From the NCBI GenBank assembly GCA_033239005.1, contig BSQZ01000028.1, positions 6,440,411 to 6,504,410 on the forward strand: 64,000 bases of DNA, read 5' to 3'. Position numbers and translations under genes: made by a program. The notes beneath the pieces were generated by a model. It worked only from the letters and a program-made list of their open reading frames with translations. It ran no database searches and was not told the origin of the DNA. Of this stretch, positions 22,758 through 35,400 are shown piece by piece; positions within the stretch are counted from its first letter, which is position 1, and every line of letters begins with the position of its first letter. Source of the stretch: Lamellibrachia satsuma (taxonomy: Eukaryota > Annelida > Polychaeta > Sabellida > Siboglinidae).

Positions 22758-22989
22758 GTTCTATAAAAATAAAACATGTATAGATAATATGTCCTAGAAC
22801 AATAGGTGGGATGTCACTGAAAACGCCAAAGCCTTGATGTGCACAGGAAGTCAAGGCTGTCATCCCACAAAAAATTAAAGTACTCCTTCCCGCCCTCTTA
22901 AAGTTGCGCATGCGCATGACATCAATATAATTTTTAATTACAAAAACAATAATCTTTGTTCATCAAATGACAGAAAATTTAACCCATGC

Positions 22990-24050
22990 ATTCTTTTAAA
23001 TTTAATTATATTTACAATGACATGCAAGGTTCAATTCTAGGGCCATTATTATTCCTAATATACATCAATGATCTAGCAACAGCAAGCACCAATTTCTGTC
23101 CAATCATGTATGCAGATGATACCACCCTGCTGAGCACACTAAATACATTTACAAATGATCAAACGAATGAATTGGCTACATCCAACAACATCAATTCAGA
23201 ATTGATTAAAATAACAGACTGGTTTGCAGTAAATAAACTGTCCCTGAATGCTGCAAAAACAAAATGACGAACTTTCACTGTAAACAGAGAAAATTAAAGA
23301 ACCACGAAGTACCTAACATTAAAATCAATAATATACCGGTTGAACGGGTGACACAATTTAAATTTCTTGGAGTCATAATACACTCCAACTTAACATGGTC
23401 TCCTCATCAAAACTTCATCGCTAACAAACTATCAAGGATATGTGGAATTCTCTCTAGATTAAAACACTACATACCTATACACATCCTAAAGATAATATAT
23501 TCTTCGCTATTTATGTCACACCTACGCTATGGTATATTAGCATGGGGCGGACAAATAAACAAACGAATAAACAAATTACAAAAGCAAGCAATTAGATCTA
23601 TATCAAACAGTAAATATAATTCAGATAGTACACCTTTATTCAAAGAACTAGAACTGTTAAAAGCAGACGACCTATTTAAGCTGTCATGCATGACAGTTTT
23701 CTAGATACAAAAATGGAACCATTCCAGAATATTTTAAAGACATGTTCACTGGTAATGGAAATGTATCATCTAGACCAAAAGAAAAAGAAAGGCACCACAA
23801 CGCTTTACCGATAGAATAAATAATTTTCCCCAAAACCATGATTTTAACATCCAGATTAAACAAACTAATACAATATACTGCTGCCTTTGTATCAGACATA
23901 CAATACCAAAATTACTTCAAGAAAACTTTCTTCCACAAATTGCCATGGAGAAAATTAACACCCATTCGTATCAAGGCTTTGTGAATTACTCCAAAAAATA
24001 TATCATAAGTAAATATGACTTGGAATGTAATGTTAATAACTGCTAAATCT
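22990..24050 (+). mobile_element. LINE reverse transcriptase fragment (palm to C terminus)
   Basis: It starts at the RT block GSILGPLLFLIYINDL (about 23030). The catalytic Y-A-D-D-T-T follows at about 23107. After a frame change at 23265 come FKFLGVIIHSNLTW and M-S-H-L-R-Y-G-I-L-A-W-G. A further frame change near 23700 precedes a readable Y-K-N-G-T-I-P-E-Y-F segment. It is 5' truncated in the middle of the RT. It lies between the inverted repeats at 19.8 and 24.6 kb and so may be a nested insertion. Confidence 0.88.
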
Positions 24051-24600
24051 GCAAAAAGAATATGCCAGCTGAAGCCTAGAAATGTATGGTATGCCTTCGT
24101 CATCATTATCATGATAAACTGCATTACTATAATTCATAGTGTAATATAATATTATACTAAATATTCATTCAGTATTATATTATCACTATAATTTTTTATT
24201 ATAAAAAACAGCTGGTTTTTGAGTTCCTCACAATATAATTTGTAACTAATAAATTTGGTACTAATATATTATTTTTACTGTCAAGATTTTAATTGTATTT
24301 TACAAGAATAATGTATTTATCCTTTCTGTATTATTTAACTTCTCTGTAATTATTACATGATACTATTATATTCGATTCACATTTTATTCACATTTATACA
24401 CACGAAAATAGTATTCACATTATTTGCACTATCACTATATGTATTTTTGCTAGTATTATTTGTTAGTATTAGCACTGTTATATTTGTAGGCAAATTTAGC
24501 AACTCCACGTACATCTATTTACAACAGTAATAATGATTATTGCACCATATGTAGTCATAGGGAGGCTTGTACGATAGCGATCTCTCAGGTCTTAGTTAGG
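24051..24600. other. no gene recognised, AT-rich
   Basis: Strongly AT-rich flank of the LINE fragment. No domain is seen. Confidence 0.4.
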
Positions 24601-24602
24601 TC

Positions 24603-24697
24603 TTTGTTACTGGAACATATGCGGAATTATATAAGGAACGCAATCAGGTACAAAATTGCTGTACAAACCGTTGGCATAAAGCCGTAATAATTTAGGC
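24603..24697 (-). repeat. right copy of the inverted repeat (partner 19793-19893)
   Basis: This is the reverse complement of the left copy. It contains GGCATAAAGCCGTAATAATT and CTGGAACATATGCGGAATTA. Similarity fades beyond about 24700. Confidence 0.75.
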
Positions 24698-24875
24698 CAG
24701 CATTACAAATCATATGCAAGTTAACAAAACAAACCATTTCCACACTCTAAGCACAAATTGGACTAATGAATAACTGAAATGACGCCATACGCGTCATGGC
24801 TAGCTTTCCAAATCCGCCAGGTCCGCTTTTCCCGTGGTCCGCCTTTTAGGCTGTCCCGTATCACTACCTGCTCAC

Positions 24876-25195
24876 CACATTTTGTAAAATACAATTCAAA
24901 ATAGACATGTTAAAATCCATTCATGTGATGTGTAACGGTTATTGTGTATGTTATTTGTTGGTTGCTGCTACCTCATTAATTGTCATATGGCAAGTAACTA
25001 TGACATTTTGTAAAATACAATTCAAAATAGACATGTTAAAATTCATCCATGTGATGTGTAACGGTTATTGTGTATGTATTTGTTGGTTGCTGCTAACTCA
25101 TTAATTGTCATAGGTGAACGCGACTTTAAACCACAAATTAATGTTTAAGGCAAGTAACCATGACATTTTGTAAAATACAATTCAAAATAGACATG
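24876..25195 (+). repeat. tandem duplication, unit about 132 bp, 2.3 copies
   Basis: CATTTTGTAAAATACAATTC followed by AAAATAGACATG recurs at about 24880, 25012 and 25164. The first two copies are almost identical through GTGATGTGTAACGGTTATTG. The third is partial and separated by a short unique insert. Confidence 0.92.
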
Positions 25196-25261
25196 ACTCG
25201 CCTGGCGACCACTAGTACAACTAACCCGCGGTCAACATTTTTCGCGAAACCGGATGTGTAC

Positions 25262-25528
25262 CTTTTGAAGGGTGTCGGATGTTTCGGCCCATAAACATGG
25301 GCCGAACATCCAACGGCGTGACCGGTGAACCGTGAAGTGTTTTCGCTTGCATGGGCCGAATCACCCGTGTATGCAAATCGGTGCCAGCGGGCTCCGTGGG
25401 CCAAAACGACTAACGAATTGTAACTGTTTGTGTTGTAATTGTGTTTTCGAACTAATATTACTTATTTATTAAATGATTAAAGTAATATTGAAAAACATAC
25501 AAATGCGCTAAGAATTTAAAGTTTTTTT

Positions 25529-25598
<70 letters not shown>

Positions 25599-25985
25599 TC
25601 AAATTTTAAAAACAAGTTTGGATATGTCAAGATAAAAATTTCACCGTACTTCAGTTTAGATCATTATTTTATTATATCAACCGTTTTCCGTAATATTGTA
25701 TTTATACTGTGCTACAATTATATAAATAGTTATATATTATTATTATTTTATTAGCGTGTGAGCGTATGTTTCTGTGCGCAATCTTTGTTTACTTTCTTAT
25801 CGATTCAGGCTGTGGGCCGAAACGACTATTCTTTCCACTACTAGAGTGGGCCGAATCAACCGTCGCTGAATTCAATAGCGACAGTGAAGTGGGCCGAACC
25901 ATCCATCTGCGTGAGCCGAATCGACTAGGCCGAACCATCCGTCGGCGTGGGCCGAACCCGTCATGGGCCGAACCATCCGGGACCG
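25262..25985 (+). repeat. dispersed repeat with GGGCCGAA motifs, copy 2, abutting the PIBF1 5' end
   Basis: This is the opposite-orientation counterpart of 8055-8680 and colinear with 28690-29000. Seven GGGCCGAA-like motifs fall in 25813-25975, each followed by ACGACTA, TCAACCG or CCATCC-like words, and more lie at 25287-25400. The cluster ends about 135 bp before the PIBF1 start codon. It may therefore lie in the promoter or 5' UTR, or simply be a transposon end that landed there. Confidence 0.7.
25535..25598. repeat. (CA)n microsatellite
   Basis: A run of about 32 CA dinucleotides inside copy 2 of the GGGCCGAA repeat. It is absent from the 8.1-8.7 kb copy. Confidence 0.97.
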
Positions 25986-26118
25986 TTTTGAAGGCGGCAA
26001 AACTCATATACTGTTTCCGTCGAACATGTTTGGGCACGTTACGGCAGTTCATATATCGTAACTTTGTCGGCCAGTTTCATTACAGACATTCGAATCAGAA
26101 TCATAAGGTTAGGCAGTA
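25986..26118 (+). promoter_or_regulatory. probable PIBF1 5' UTR / proximal promoter
   Basis: Unique sequence between the GGGCCGAA cluster and the start codon. No TATA box is evident. An upstream open frame from 25766 ends in a TAATG that overlaps the PIBF1 ATG. The transcription start cannot be placed from sequence alone, so this is inference by position. Confidence 0.35.
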
Positions 26119-26483
26119 ATGGCGAAACGCGATCTTTCTAGGACATTCCAAGAGATGGAATCGGAGGATCTAAGCCTGGAAACCACAGTTCCGACAGATT
26201 TGTCACTGACACTCTCGGTGGACGAATTGAGTGACCATACGCACACTCATAATCGAAGGAGGACGCAAAATAAATATTTGATAGAGAGAAAACAGCTTGC
26301 CCACGACTTACAAGTTGTTAAGATTGAATTGTCCCAGAAGTGTCTGATGATTGACAATTTAAAGGCAGACCACATGCAGAAAGTGGATGACTTGGAAGAG
26401 AAACTCAGTGACGCACTCCACCAGAAAAATCTGCTGCAGGCTAAACTCGAATCACAGCTGAAGATAGAACAAGAGGAAGCAAG
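26119..26483 (+). CDS. PIBF1: PIBF1 coding exon 1
   Basis: The ATG at 26119 opens residues 1-121 plus two bases of an Arg codon. The acidic family signature [14 protein letters not shown] sits near residue 14, as in vertebrate PIBF1, which supports this start. The donor is AAG then GTGAGC. The coiled coil begins around residue 55. Confidence 0.93.
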
Positions 26484-29400
26484 GTGAGCTGCTCCTTCGT
26501 TCCTCTGGCTCTGCCTAAATGAGTGTCAGATGTTTCGGGGTAAAGGTGCATTAACCTGGCCGAAATTATTAACGCTATTAAACTACATTTTTACCTAATT
26601 TTTTCGATGCTAATGTGTTCTTTGCATCACCCCCCCATCGGATCAGGTACAAAACGGACGTATATTTGTAAAATATATTGTGTTTGAGCGCATTTTTAGT
26701 GCCCATAACAAAGCTATACCGGCAGTAACCGGTGTTGTTAATATGGCGATCATCCGAAATGTGCTGTAACAATATCACAGTGACACCAGAACCGGAAAGG
26801 CGATTTCACTGTCAAATATTTCGTACCGCAGTATACGAAAATACGAAAAATATAACAAAAAGTGCAATTTAATGTTACGAAAAACTAAAAATCGACAATT
26901 TAATGTTAAAAAGCTCCAAAAATCTAACCGGACAGGTGATTTCACTGACAAATATCTTCTAAGAAGAAAAAATAGAGTTCAATTTAATTTTGAAAATCCA
27001 AAAAAATCCACCGTCAAATATCTCGACAAAAAATATAAGATAATGTAAAAAAGCAAAGCCATCGCAAATATATAAAAAAATAATTTAAAGTTCACAGATC
27101 GTGCAATTATCTTTAAATCTTACTCATAAACAAGTGTCTTGCTTGCCCAAATCACACAAGTCAGTAATAAATAATTCTTCAGGGGACATTGAAGTGTATA
27201 TTTTTGATATTACTGATGTGGAAAATTGGACATTTCACTATAAAAGATGTTGTTGTTTTGGAAACTGCAGCTATGGTGAATTTCGAAAATATCTTGATAA
27301 ATTTGGCCCTTGAAATTCAACATGGCTGCAGTTTCCAACACAACATCTTTTTGTAGTGAAATGTCCAATTTTCCTCATGATACGGTCCAAACATTAGTAA
27401 TGTCAAAAATAAACACTTCAGTGTCCCCTAAAGAATTATTTGTTACTGAATTGTGTGATTTGGGCAAGCAAGACACTTGTTTATGAGTAAGATTTAAAGA
27501 TGTTTGCACGAATACCAAGAGAGGTAATTATGTTTAATAAATATACCTCGTTGAACACCGAAAATCTTTTTTGCATGGGCAGTGTCATATTTATTCAGAA
27601 AGTGCTCAATACCTCGCCAAATAATTTTTTCATCCGACTTCTGCACAATACAGCATTGTAAGAGTTTTTGTTGCGTGTAAATCCAATATAAAAGCAAATA
27701 AAAATGTAACTGCACATCTCAACCACGTTAAAAATACACGCGATATGCACAGCATACATCACATCTGCATTGGGGGTTAAGGGGCTGCTCTCCACTGGTT
27801 GGTCAAAATTGCAAACACCGATGAATATGTTAGCCTTCGTGAAAAATTACCAGAATTTAAAACTTTTAGAATAAATTCCAAGTAAACCAATTGCATGACG
27901 TTCTTTATTATAATATAGTTGCAAATTGTTAGTTTTTAGGCAAAGGTCCAAACCAATGCCTTAGGTTTCACTTTAACATTATTTACATTATTTTACCGAC
28001 TTTACTATTTGTGACTTGCATATTGCAACTGGGAAATGTTATAAATTATATATATCAGGCCTTGACATTAACGTTGCCCCGGCGCCTTTTGGGGAGCTGT
28101 CAGGCCAGTTCGGGCCACATGTTTTCATATTATGTTGGCCTGATGGGCCACCATAGTTTCAAATCGTTTTTATCAGACAGGTCATCGTTTATATCGCCTG
28201 TCCTTGCCCTCCCCTTGGCACCACAGTTAAACAAAATATTTCGTGTTATCACGTCCTACAGTCGCCATGTTGTTGTGACACCTAGCAGACATGGACTGTC
28301 CGCTAGGTGTCACAACAATGTCTAACATGCACTCCAGGAACCCGCTAGGACACAGATAGCTAAGTTTACTGTAACTTTGTATTAAGTCCAAAAGTGTATA
28401 TTTGAAAGAAATAAAGCCCAATGGCAGCAATTATAATTATGTAGGCCCTTCACCCGTCGTATTTTCGATTATTACTAGCTGTAGCTCGATACGGATTGTC
28501 AAAAATGCTGACAGTACACACACGGCGACATCACCCGTTGGCGTTATTTACAATGTTCTCAAAACACGACGCTGTGGCTTCGACAGCAGCATCTGATTCT
28601 CAAACATTTTCTGTCATGTGGAAAACTTTCAGAAAACCTAAAATCAATCACAAAGAGCAAAAGAAATAACAACCAAAATTTCAGGCCAGTAACTTTTAAA
28701 ATTTACCGCATACAAAAACACAAATTGTTATTTTTTTATTCATAGACATTTCAGTTTAGTTCATTGTTTTATTATATCAAGCGCTTTCCATTGTTTGGTT
28801 TTTCTATTATTTTGATATTGCTGTATGATACTTTATCATTATTACAATATTAGCATGTGTGTATGTTTCTGTGCGCAATCATAATTTCCCTTTTGTCAAA
28901 TCAGACCATAGACCAAAACGACTATTCTTTTAATTCCCTAGCTTAAAAATTTTTGCTGCTAGCATGAGTCAAATCAGTCATAGCTGAATTCACTGTCTGT
29001 CTACATGTTTCTAATACTTTTGAGATCATTGGGAGAACAGAAGATACCTAGCTATTTTTTTCTAATAATGATGTATCATTACTTTGTCAATTTTGAGTGT
29101 ATCAGATAGTATTCTGGTGTTTAGCACCTGGTTTATTAATGATTTGTAGACCGTCTGCATGCAGGGTTAGAATTTAGCTTAAAATTAGTGGGGGCCAGCA
29201 GAGCCCCTACTTTCCAAAATCTAGGGGCCCTTCACCAAAAGTGGGGGCCAAGAAATAGTTGCACGAAAAAGCCATAATGTAAGTTTGTTCAACAAAATTT
29301 TTTATTGTGTACACAATGCATGTGCGGCGAATGTTGCTTTGCAGCAGCCTGATTAATAATTATCATATCCGTAAAAGCAGATCTGTAGCTAAGGTCAAGA

Positions 29401-32400
29401 TCAAGACCTGACATTCCTTGCATATCACACATCCACATAAATGATGTGTATGACCAGTCAACTGCCCAGTAGTGCCAGTACCCACCCCAGTTGGTAATTG
29501 GTATGTTTCAATTGTGTGAACTAGTGACTACTATTTAGTATCTACAATTTCCCCAGTACTGATTCATTCACACTTGTACTAATTCACACATGTCTCAACC
29601 TAATCTGTCTCATGCTAGTGACTGCAAGCCTGCTGGAAATGCCACTGGGTGTCAGTGCCAGTGGGTGACATAGTAGTAGCTAGTACTAGCTACTAGCTAG
29701 ACGCTACTAAACAACAACTGACATTAGTATTTCAGTAGTAAACGTTACACAATGTTCATATATTATTTTTTATTTATTAAAACAATAAGTCTGTTTTACA
29801 GTTTATTTGTGTTTCTTATAAGATTATAGTTTTATCTTCTCTAAACTTAGCGGGCTGCGGGCCTCGGGCTTACCTGTCTTTGGGCCGGGTATGGGCCTGA
29901 AACTTGCGCGCCGGGCCTGGGCCAAACATTCACGGTCTGGGCCGGGCCTGGGCCTAAATTCTAGTTTGCGGGCCTGGGCCTAAATTCTAGTTTGCGGGCA
30001 TGGGCCTAAATTCTAGTTTGCAGGCCCGGGCTTGAAAAATTGCTGCGGGCCTGGGCCAGGCCTGGACTCTAGTTGTTAATTGCGGACCGGGCTTGGGCTC
30101 AAATTATAGGCCCGCGCAGGGCATTATTTTTAAAAGTATATGCTCTATGCAGACATGCTGTTTGGGGTTGAAACCTTATAATTAATATAACATTAACATT
30201 TCGATCTTGTGCTGATCTCTCAGACTACAAAATATACACCAGGCGTTATCCGCTAGGTGTTGCCAGTTACATCTGCATAGCGTTTTTCGTAAATGTTTTG
30301 AAAAATTCTTTTACCTTTAAAACGTTTTGATTTAATTTTGTTGTCTTCTTCTGCTGTCTGCCTTTTCAAAATGTTGTCCCCGCCAGTTATATACTTGAGA
30401 AAGTTGGCCATTATGATCGAAGAAATCAAATACGCTTTCCCGCAGTTTTCAAGTCTAGGCCGGACTAGTTCATAATTTGTCAACCAGTAGCGCACGAACA
30501 TCCCCCTGGCGAATACTGCGATGACTAAGATTAACGCTCCGCAGAAACAGATATTAAAATGGTGTGTTTTGACTAATTGCGTGATCTTGTACAACGTGTG
30601 TTTGGATAACGACGGATGGAACTTCCAGATGTTCGTTCGTGTTGGCTAGGGTGGAGAAATGAAGTAGGATAGGTCGGTAGCAGTAGTGCCTCGTAAAATA
30701 TGAAATTGCATATGTTTTGTGCCTTTGAGATGCAACGATATCGTCGTATTTATAACGCAAAATTGTTGGAGCTAGCCAGGCTCCAAGAGTTGGAATTTTT
30801 GGAGACCGGACAGTAAATCTAGGGGCCAGCGGGCCCCTGCTAAATTCAAACCCTGGCATGTGCACATTATATGCCGCTAGGAATACATGCACATGCTTGC
30901 TGCAGATACAAATTGGAGAGAGTGCCGGAACAATAGCTGTACAGTTGTTCTTACTGGAGCTCTAGCCACTTCGTATATAACTTAGGATGATGTTAAGACA
31001 TGGGTTCATGGAGAAAGAGTGCAAAGCAAAACAGATCATCAGTATTATTTTAAAGATATATATATATATATATATACCATGTCTTTCCCTATAGACGCGC
31101 AGTGCGTGAGTGCGAAGACTAGGGTGTGCATCTATTAGTTCTCCAACATGGCCCAAATCAGGATCTGGCGCTATTAGTGAAATCAGCTAATCCGCAGTGT
31201 GGTGCCACTGTGAACTATACGAAAAATGCAGGGTGCTTCTATGGAATGACGCGGGAACCATGTCATTGATCACTGATCTATTTTGCGTGATGTATTTTGT
31301 CCATTTTACATGTGCTTCGAATTGTTTTGATGGGGCTAAATAAACTTAATGCAAGTCTACAATCAGGTGTTGCGCTGTTTGTTTTGCACTTAGCAAAGAT
31401 GCAGTTTCAGCACATCTACCAAACCAAATGACACTCGATCGACGCACTGCAAAAACGCACGAGACAGACACTAAAAAAGCACGTTCATTCACGGTTTTTA
31501 TAATTCCAGACAAATAACGTCAGCCAGCCACCACTCGATTCTTTGAGCATCATTAAATAGACAATTCAAACTTGCACGCTTTGCTGACGGAGAGTGAGTG
31601 ATAAAATAAATAAAATCTAGTCCTAGCACTTCCACAGACATCTGGCGAAAACCACCAGTAGTGATAACAATGTGGTGCCATGTTGCAAGCCAGACAGCCT
31701 GCACCAGTATTGTTTGGTGCCAGTTTGTAGTGTGGTTAAAGTACAAATGGGATATTGAGCCCTGGACATTGGCAGGTGCTAATTCACCCTCTCAGCAAAC
31801 TAGTTGTGGACTTGTGATCACTGCCAGCCGCAACATGCCTAACAGTGTTCATTGATCCATATATCATATATATTTAATGGTTATATTTCTTTTCTCTTTT
31901 TATGTTGTGCTATGAAATGTATTTTGAAAAGTACTTTCAATTTAGATATATTTTAACCCATATTTGAATGCATACCCTGAACATTTGCATCTGAATGCGA
32001 ATTGCACCTTTGAATGGAATGCAACCTCCAGTTTGGTCCCAAACATAAAGAGTTTTTTTTTACAGTTTTCCTCAGAAAAAAGTGTACTCAACTGCCATTG
32101 CATAGTCAACTCTTCCTGAATTATGTAAATTAATTCACAATGTTTATTTTTAAAATACGTTATTACTATATAGAATTACTATAATATCATACAAGATGTA
32201 CCGGTACTCGTATTTGTACTCAGCCATCACCAATGTACTTGTACTTGTACTTTACTCATGAAAATGTACTCGGCCCCAGGTCCGTCCTGCAAAGACCCAC
32301 TGGAAATGAGTCTCGTTGTCCTGCATGGAGGCAATGTCAATGTTGTTTGAGTTCTAGATCGAAGATGGCTGTCTTCCTCGAATCATCAATCTGTTGGAGA

Positions 32401-35400
32401 TCGTTTGATAAGCCAGGGCACATGGTCCTGACATTCCAACTTGTTAGTCAAAGAGCTGGCATCTTCTTTATTCTCTTTGATTTGCCTGGTGTGATGTTGT
32501 CGATCCACTTGTCGAGCAGATACTCTAAGCTCCAAACACCCGTTGAAGTAGGCGGAACATGGCAGGTCAGCACATTATTGGCCATAGGCTGTCCAGCTTG
32601 AGGTGGGCGATAGCTGACCAGTGGGGCACGATGATCCCTCCCACTGTCGGATGCAACCCGTAGCACCCGTTCCCTATGCCAGTTGAGTTGGGCTTATAAC
32701 TTGTAACTGCTTAACATCCTATCCAGAGCACAAGCCTGGTCGAAGTATGAAGAGATCCTGGGTTGCCCAGCGTCAGGATCCCCCTCTCGGCCTCACTGGT
32801 GTAGTTTAAAGGAATGCAATACATTTGGCACCAGTACATTTGTACATTTGGTACTAGTGAGGCTGCAGGAGCTGCCGGAATGATGGCATGGTTGACACCA
32901 AATCGACTTCGGGCTCCATTCTGATAGGTTTACTCCCCTATTGATTTGCCCATAGATGGAATTTGGAATAGTAAGCGCCAGAACATGTCCACACGCTGGA
33001 GGGCCCTGCACACTCAAGGTTCCAACCTGTTCCCCGATCTCCAGCACATTTGCCTGGGGCCGCAAGGTGCCCAGTATCCGCAGTGTACCACAAGGAGGTT
33101 GTGCTAGAGTCTTGTCTATGGAGAGGCTATGTTCCAGCAGATATATGGAAAACACCCAGGCGATTCTAGAAACAAAAGTATTTCAAACAGCTCTTTGAAA
33201 CTTAGCATTTTAAATTTGTTCACCTTTATGTTTTGTAGACGTCAGCAACATCAAATACAACAAGAATTGAGCGCCATTTTGAAGCGTCAACAGCAGCTAG
33301 AGCGAACAAATGAGCGACTCCAAGAGAAAGCAATAGACATTCGACGAAGCCTGCAAGATCTTGAGTTGTCTGAAGGACGCTACCATCAGTTGAAGGCGCA
33401 CAATGAGGCGGAACTGACGCTCAAAGACATTGTTGCTGTGAGTCATACTAACTGATTTGGCAGGATTATAGTCGTCATTAAAAAGTCAAATTCTAATCAT
33501 GGAATCGTTTTCAGTTGAACGTTGACGCCATCTCAAAACATTGATGTTTGATAGCATACAAAAAACTAATTTTTAAATGATATTAAACAAAAATATTTTC
33601 TGTGTGGAGAAGGAGGGTGTTAGCAAGCTGCCATCCAAGCAACAAGCTCCATATAGCAAGTGAACAAGGAAGCCATTGGTGTATCAAGAGTCCAAAAATT
33701 GTTTACCTATGTATATAGTCCCCAATGTAGTGGGGAGGTGAGGGTTTGAGGTTAAATGACCCTGGTTTCATGTAGTCTCATACCTTGATGTAGTGGGGAG
33801 GTGAGGGTTTGAGGTTAAATGACCCTGGTTTCATGTAGTCTCATACCTTGATGTAGTGGGGAGGTGAGGGTTTGAGGTTAAATGACCCTGGTTTCATGTA
33901 GTCTCATACATTGATGTTTTTACATGACTCCTTAGATGTATGTATTTGAATTCATTCTTGAGTGCATCTCTTTGCAGGTGAAGCTGTTTGAGGCTGTTTT
34001 ACCGTGGAAACAGGAGAACAGAGAGCTGAAGACTCGGGTACGCAGTCTGGGAGAAGAGTTACACAAGTGTTGCACAGAGCTGCAAAACTGCAAAGATGTA
34101 CGTAGCTTGGTGCATTGTTCCACATACAAAATGCCTGGCAATAATTCGTTTTAATTCTGTCAAACAAAGCTGAATAGCTCATAAATGATTAAATATACAA
34201 TAAATTCAGATATAATAAATTGAATACGAGTTACACCATGATATAAGTACACAATGAAAGAGTGTTCCAAATTTTTGTCTTCCTTGTCTTTAGAGACCTT
34301 ACAAATACTTAAAATCTAAATGATTTTTTTAAAGAAACTGTTGCATGAGAAATACGTGCATATGCCTGCGTGTGTGGCAGTGAACCATCCTGCTGAGTGT
34401 ATGCGTGGCATTGCAGGCTCTCGAGGAAGAGAAGCGTGTGCATGCCCAGCTGCAGATACAACACCAGAAATTGGCCCTGGCACACGCTGATGTCAAATCT
34501 CAGGTCCAGAATGATAACTACAAGATTGAGAACTACGACAGAGTCAAGAGGTATGTCATGATGACCTGGAGCATTATCTTTGTGTGAAGGGGCCATGATG
34601 ACCTGGAGCATTATCTTTGTGTGAAGGGGCCATGATGACCTGGAGCATTATCTATGTGTGAAGGGGCCATGATGACCTGGAGCATTGGATTTGTGTAGGC
34701 GCCATGATGACCTGGAAGATTGTGTTTGTATATAGGAGCCATGATGACCAGGGGCATTGTTTGAGTGTAGATGCCATGATGACCTGGAAAATTGTGTTTT
34801 TTTATATGCCATGATGACCTGGAGCATCGTGTTTGTGTAGATGCCACGATGACCTGGAGTATCATGTTTGTGTAGATGCCATGATGACCTGGAGCATCGT
34901 GTTTGTGTAGATGCCATGATGACCTAGAGCGTTGTGTTTGTGCAGGTGCCTCGATGACCTAGAACGTTGTGTTTGTGTGGGTGCCTCGATGACCTAGAGC
35001 GTTGTGTTTGTGTAGGTGCCATGATGACCTAGAGCGTTGTGTTTGTGTAGGTGCCTCGATGACCTGGAGTATCGTGTTTGTGTAGGTGCCTCGATGACCT
35101 AGAGCGTTGTGTTTGTGTAGGTGCCATGATGATCTGGAGCATCGTGTTTGTGTAGGTGCCACGATGACCTAGAGCGTTGTGTTTGTGTAGGTGCCACGAT
35201 GACCTAGAGCGTTGTGTTTGTGTAGATGGCTCAATGACCTAGAGCGTTGTGTTTGTGTAGATGGCTCAATGACCTAGAGTATCATGTTTGTGTAGGTGCC
35301 TCGATGACCTAGAGTGTTGTGTTTGTGTAGGTGCCATGATGACCTAGAGTGTTGTGTTTGTGTAGGTGCCACGATGACCTAGAGCGTTGTGTTTGTGTAG

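Larger units (their letters stand above)
19900..22950. other. no protein-coding gene recognised; decayed repeats
   Basis: It contains a roughly 146-bp tandem duplication (20328-20556), a 20-nt duplication (22440-22480) and a 24-nt array (22663-22757). Small open frames at 21845-22057 and 22061-22288 (minus) have no recognised domain or splice support. Confidence 0.4.

Noticed and set aside
25766..26119. 117-codon open frame ending at the PIBF1 start (TAATG overlap)
   Set aside because: It is composed of the GGGCCGAA motif repeat and has no domain. It could act as an upstream ORF but is not supported as a gene.
32233..33198. Several 60-120 codon frames on both strands near the end of intron 1
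   Set aside because: No domain, and strands contradict each other. Probably an unidentified transposon remnant, so it is noted only as an intron segment.
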